This document shows, piece after piece, positions 6,184 to 6,286 of a DNA stretch of 6,286 nt. The notes under the pieces were generated by a model that ran no database searches, was not told the DNA's origin, and worked only from the letters and a program-made list of their open reading frames with translations. The DNA comes from a bacterium (GTDB lineage Bacteria; Planctomycetota; UBA11346). The DNA is taken from positions 1-6,286 of the forward strand of contig JAIFKN010000033.1 of the NCBI GenBank assembly GCA_020049615.1, read 5' to 3'. The position numbers were made by a program, and so were the translations under genes. Each line of letters opens with the position of its first letter. Within the stretch, counting starts at the first letter, position 1.

Positions 6184-6227
6184 GTGGGGCTCTGCCCCAC
6201 GTCCCCGCCGAGGGTCTTCACCCTCGG
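6184..6227 (+). terminator. Tandem perfect hairpins after the kinase gene (terminator or palindromic repeat)
   Basis: Two perfect hairpins start 3 nt after the kinase stop codon. The first is GTGGGGC-TCT-GCCCCAC (6184-6200; 7-bp stem). The second is CCGAGGGT-CTTC-ACCCTCGG (6208-6227; 8-bp stem). Neither is followed by a run of T, so this is not a standard intrinsic terminator, though G/C-rich genomes use such stems as terminators or transcript 3' ends. Tandem stems of this type with a GGGGCTCTGCCCC core also occur, as far as I recall, as dispersed repeats in various G/C-rich bacteria. Confidence 0.55.
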
Positions 6228-6253
6228 AACTCCCGCTCGACACGCTGCGCTGA

Positions 6254-6273
6254 CGCTGGCGATTCGCCAAGCG
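6254..6273 (+). repeat. Third hairpin, imperfect palindrome
   Basis: CGCTGGCG-ATT-CGCCAAGCG forms an 8-bp stem with one bulged A and a three-base loop. It follows the two perfect hairpins at a distance of 26 nt. The rest of 6228-6286 shows no coding signal; the element may continue past the right edge of the window. Confidence 0.4.
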
Positions 6274-6286
6274 AGGCGGTTCGTTC

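Noticed and set aside
2824..6270. A minus-strand open frame of more than 1,100 codons opposite the ATPase and kinase genes
   Set aside because: Its translation is low-complexity Gly/Ala/Arg/Asp/His-rich sequence with no domain. It is the antisense shadow of two well-supported genes whose G/C-rich codons rarely give stops on the other strand.
1..6286. Defence system, CRISPR array, insertion sequence, phage genes or tRNA/rRNA
   Set aside because: No repeat-spacer periodicity, transposase motifs, terminal inverted repeats or cloverleaf structure were seen. All five genes belong to ordinary chromosomal families.

Overview
This is a GC-rich window (roughly 70 % G+C judged by eye, with G or C at most third codon positions) from a bacterium. 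It holds five protein-coding genes, one of them cut by the left edge, with only short gaps between them. The secreted DUF4139 protein and the Ser/Thr kinase with an N-terminal two-CPAC zinc ribbon are a combination I associate with Planctomycetota or another PVC-group lineage. That placement is an inference of moderate confidence, because there is no rRNA or other marker gene here.

Left, minus strand (1-673): a two-gene unit. A four-helix membrane protein of the UPF0114/YqhA family is followed, after 7 nt, by the start of a PpnP-type nucleoside phosphorylase that runs off the window. The ribosome-binding site of ppnP overlaps the yqhA stop codon, so the two are probably translationally coupled.

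Middle and right, plus strand (771-6180): three genes in tandem, diverging from yqhA across a 97-nt intergenic region. They are an exported DUF4139 protein with a C-terminal coiled coil, a complete Cu(I)-type P1B ATPase (CopA-like, 714 aa), and a tail-anchored Ser/Thr protein kinase with an N-terminal zinc ribbon. The gaps are 64 nt and 42 nt. The ATPase and kinase genes both lack a Shine-Dalgarno sequence. Each has a -10-like hexamer ending exactly 6 nt before the start codon, which would put the transcription start on the start codon (leaderless mRNA). If so, the three genes need not form one operon.

Right edge (6181-6286): non-coding. Three consecutive hairpins are packed into about 90 nt directly after the kinase. 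The first two have perfect stems but no T-tract, which looks like a terminator region or a dispersed palindromic repeat.

How the genes work together: the ATPase should export Cu(I) from the cytoplasm. The kinase has almost nothing beyond its membrane anchor, so its input is probably cytosolic, with the zinc ribbon as the obvious candidate. Whether these two genes or the Met-containing DUF4139 protein are functionally linked cannot be shown from the sequence. I see no mobile element, CRISPR array, tRNA, rRNA or recognisable defence system. The window looks like ordinary chromosome with a few points worth checking, not a clear new system.
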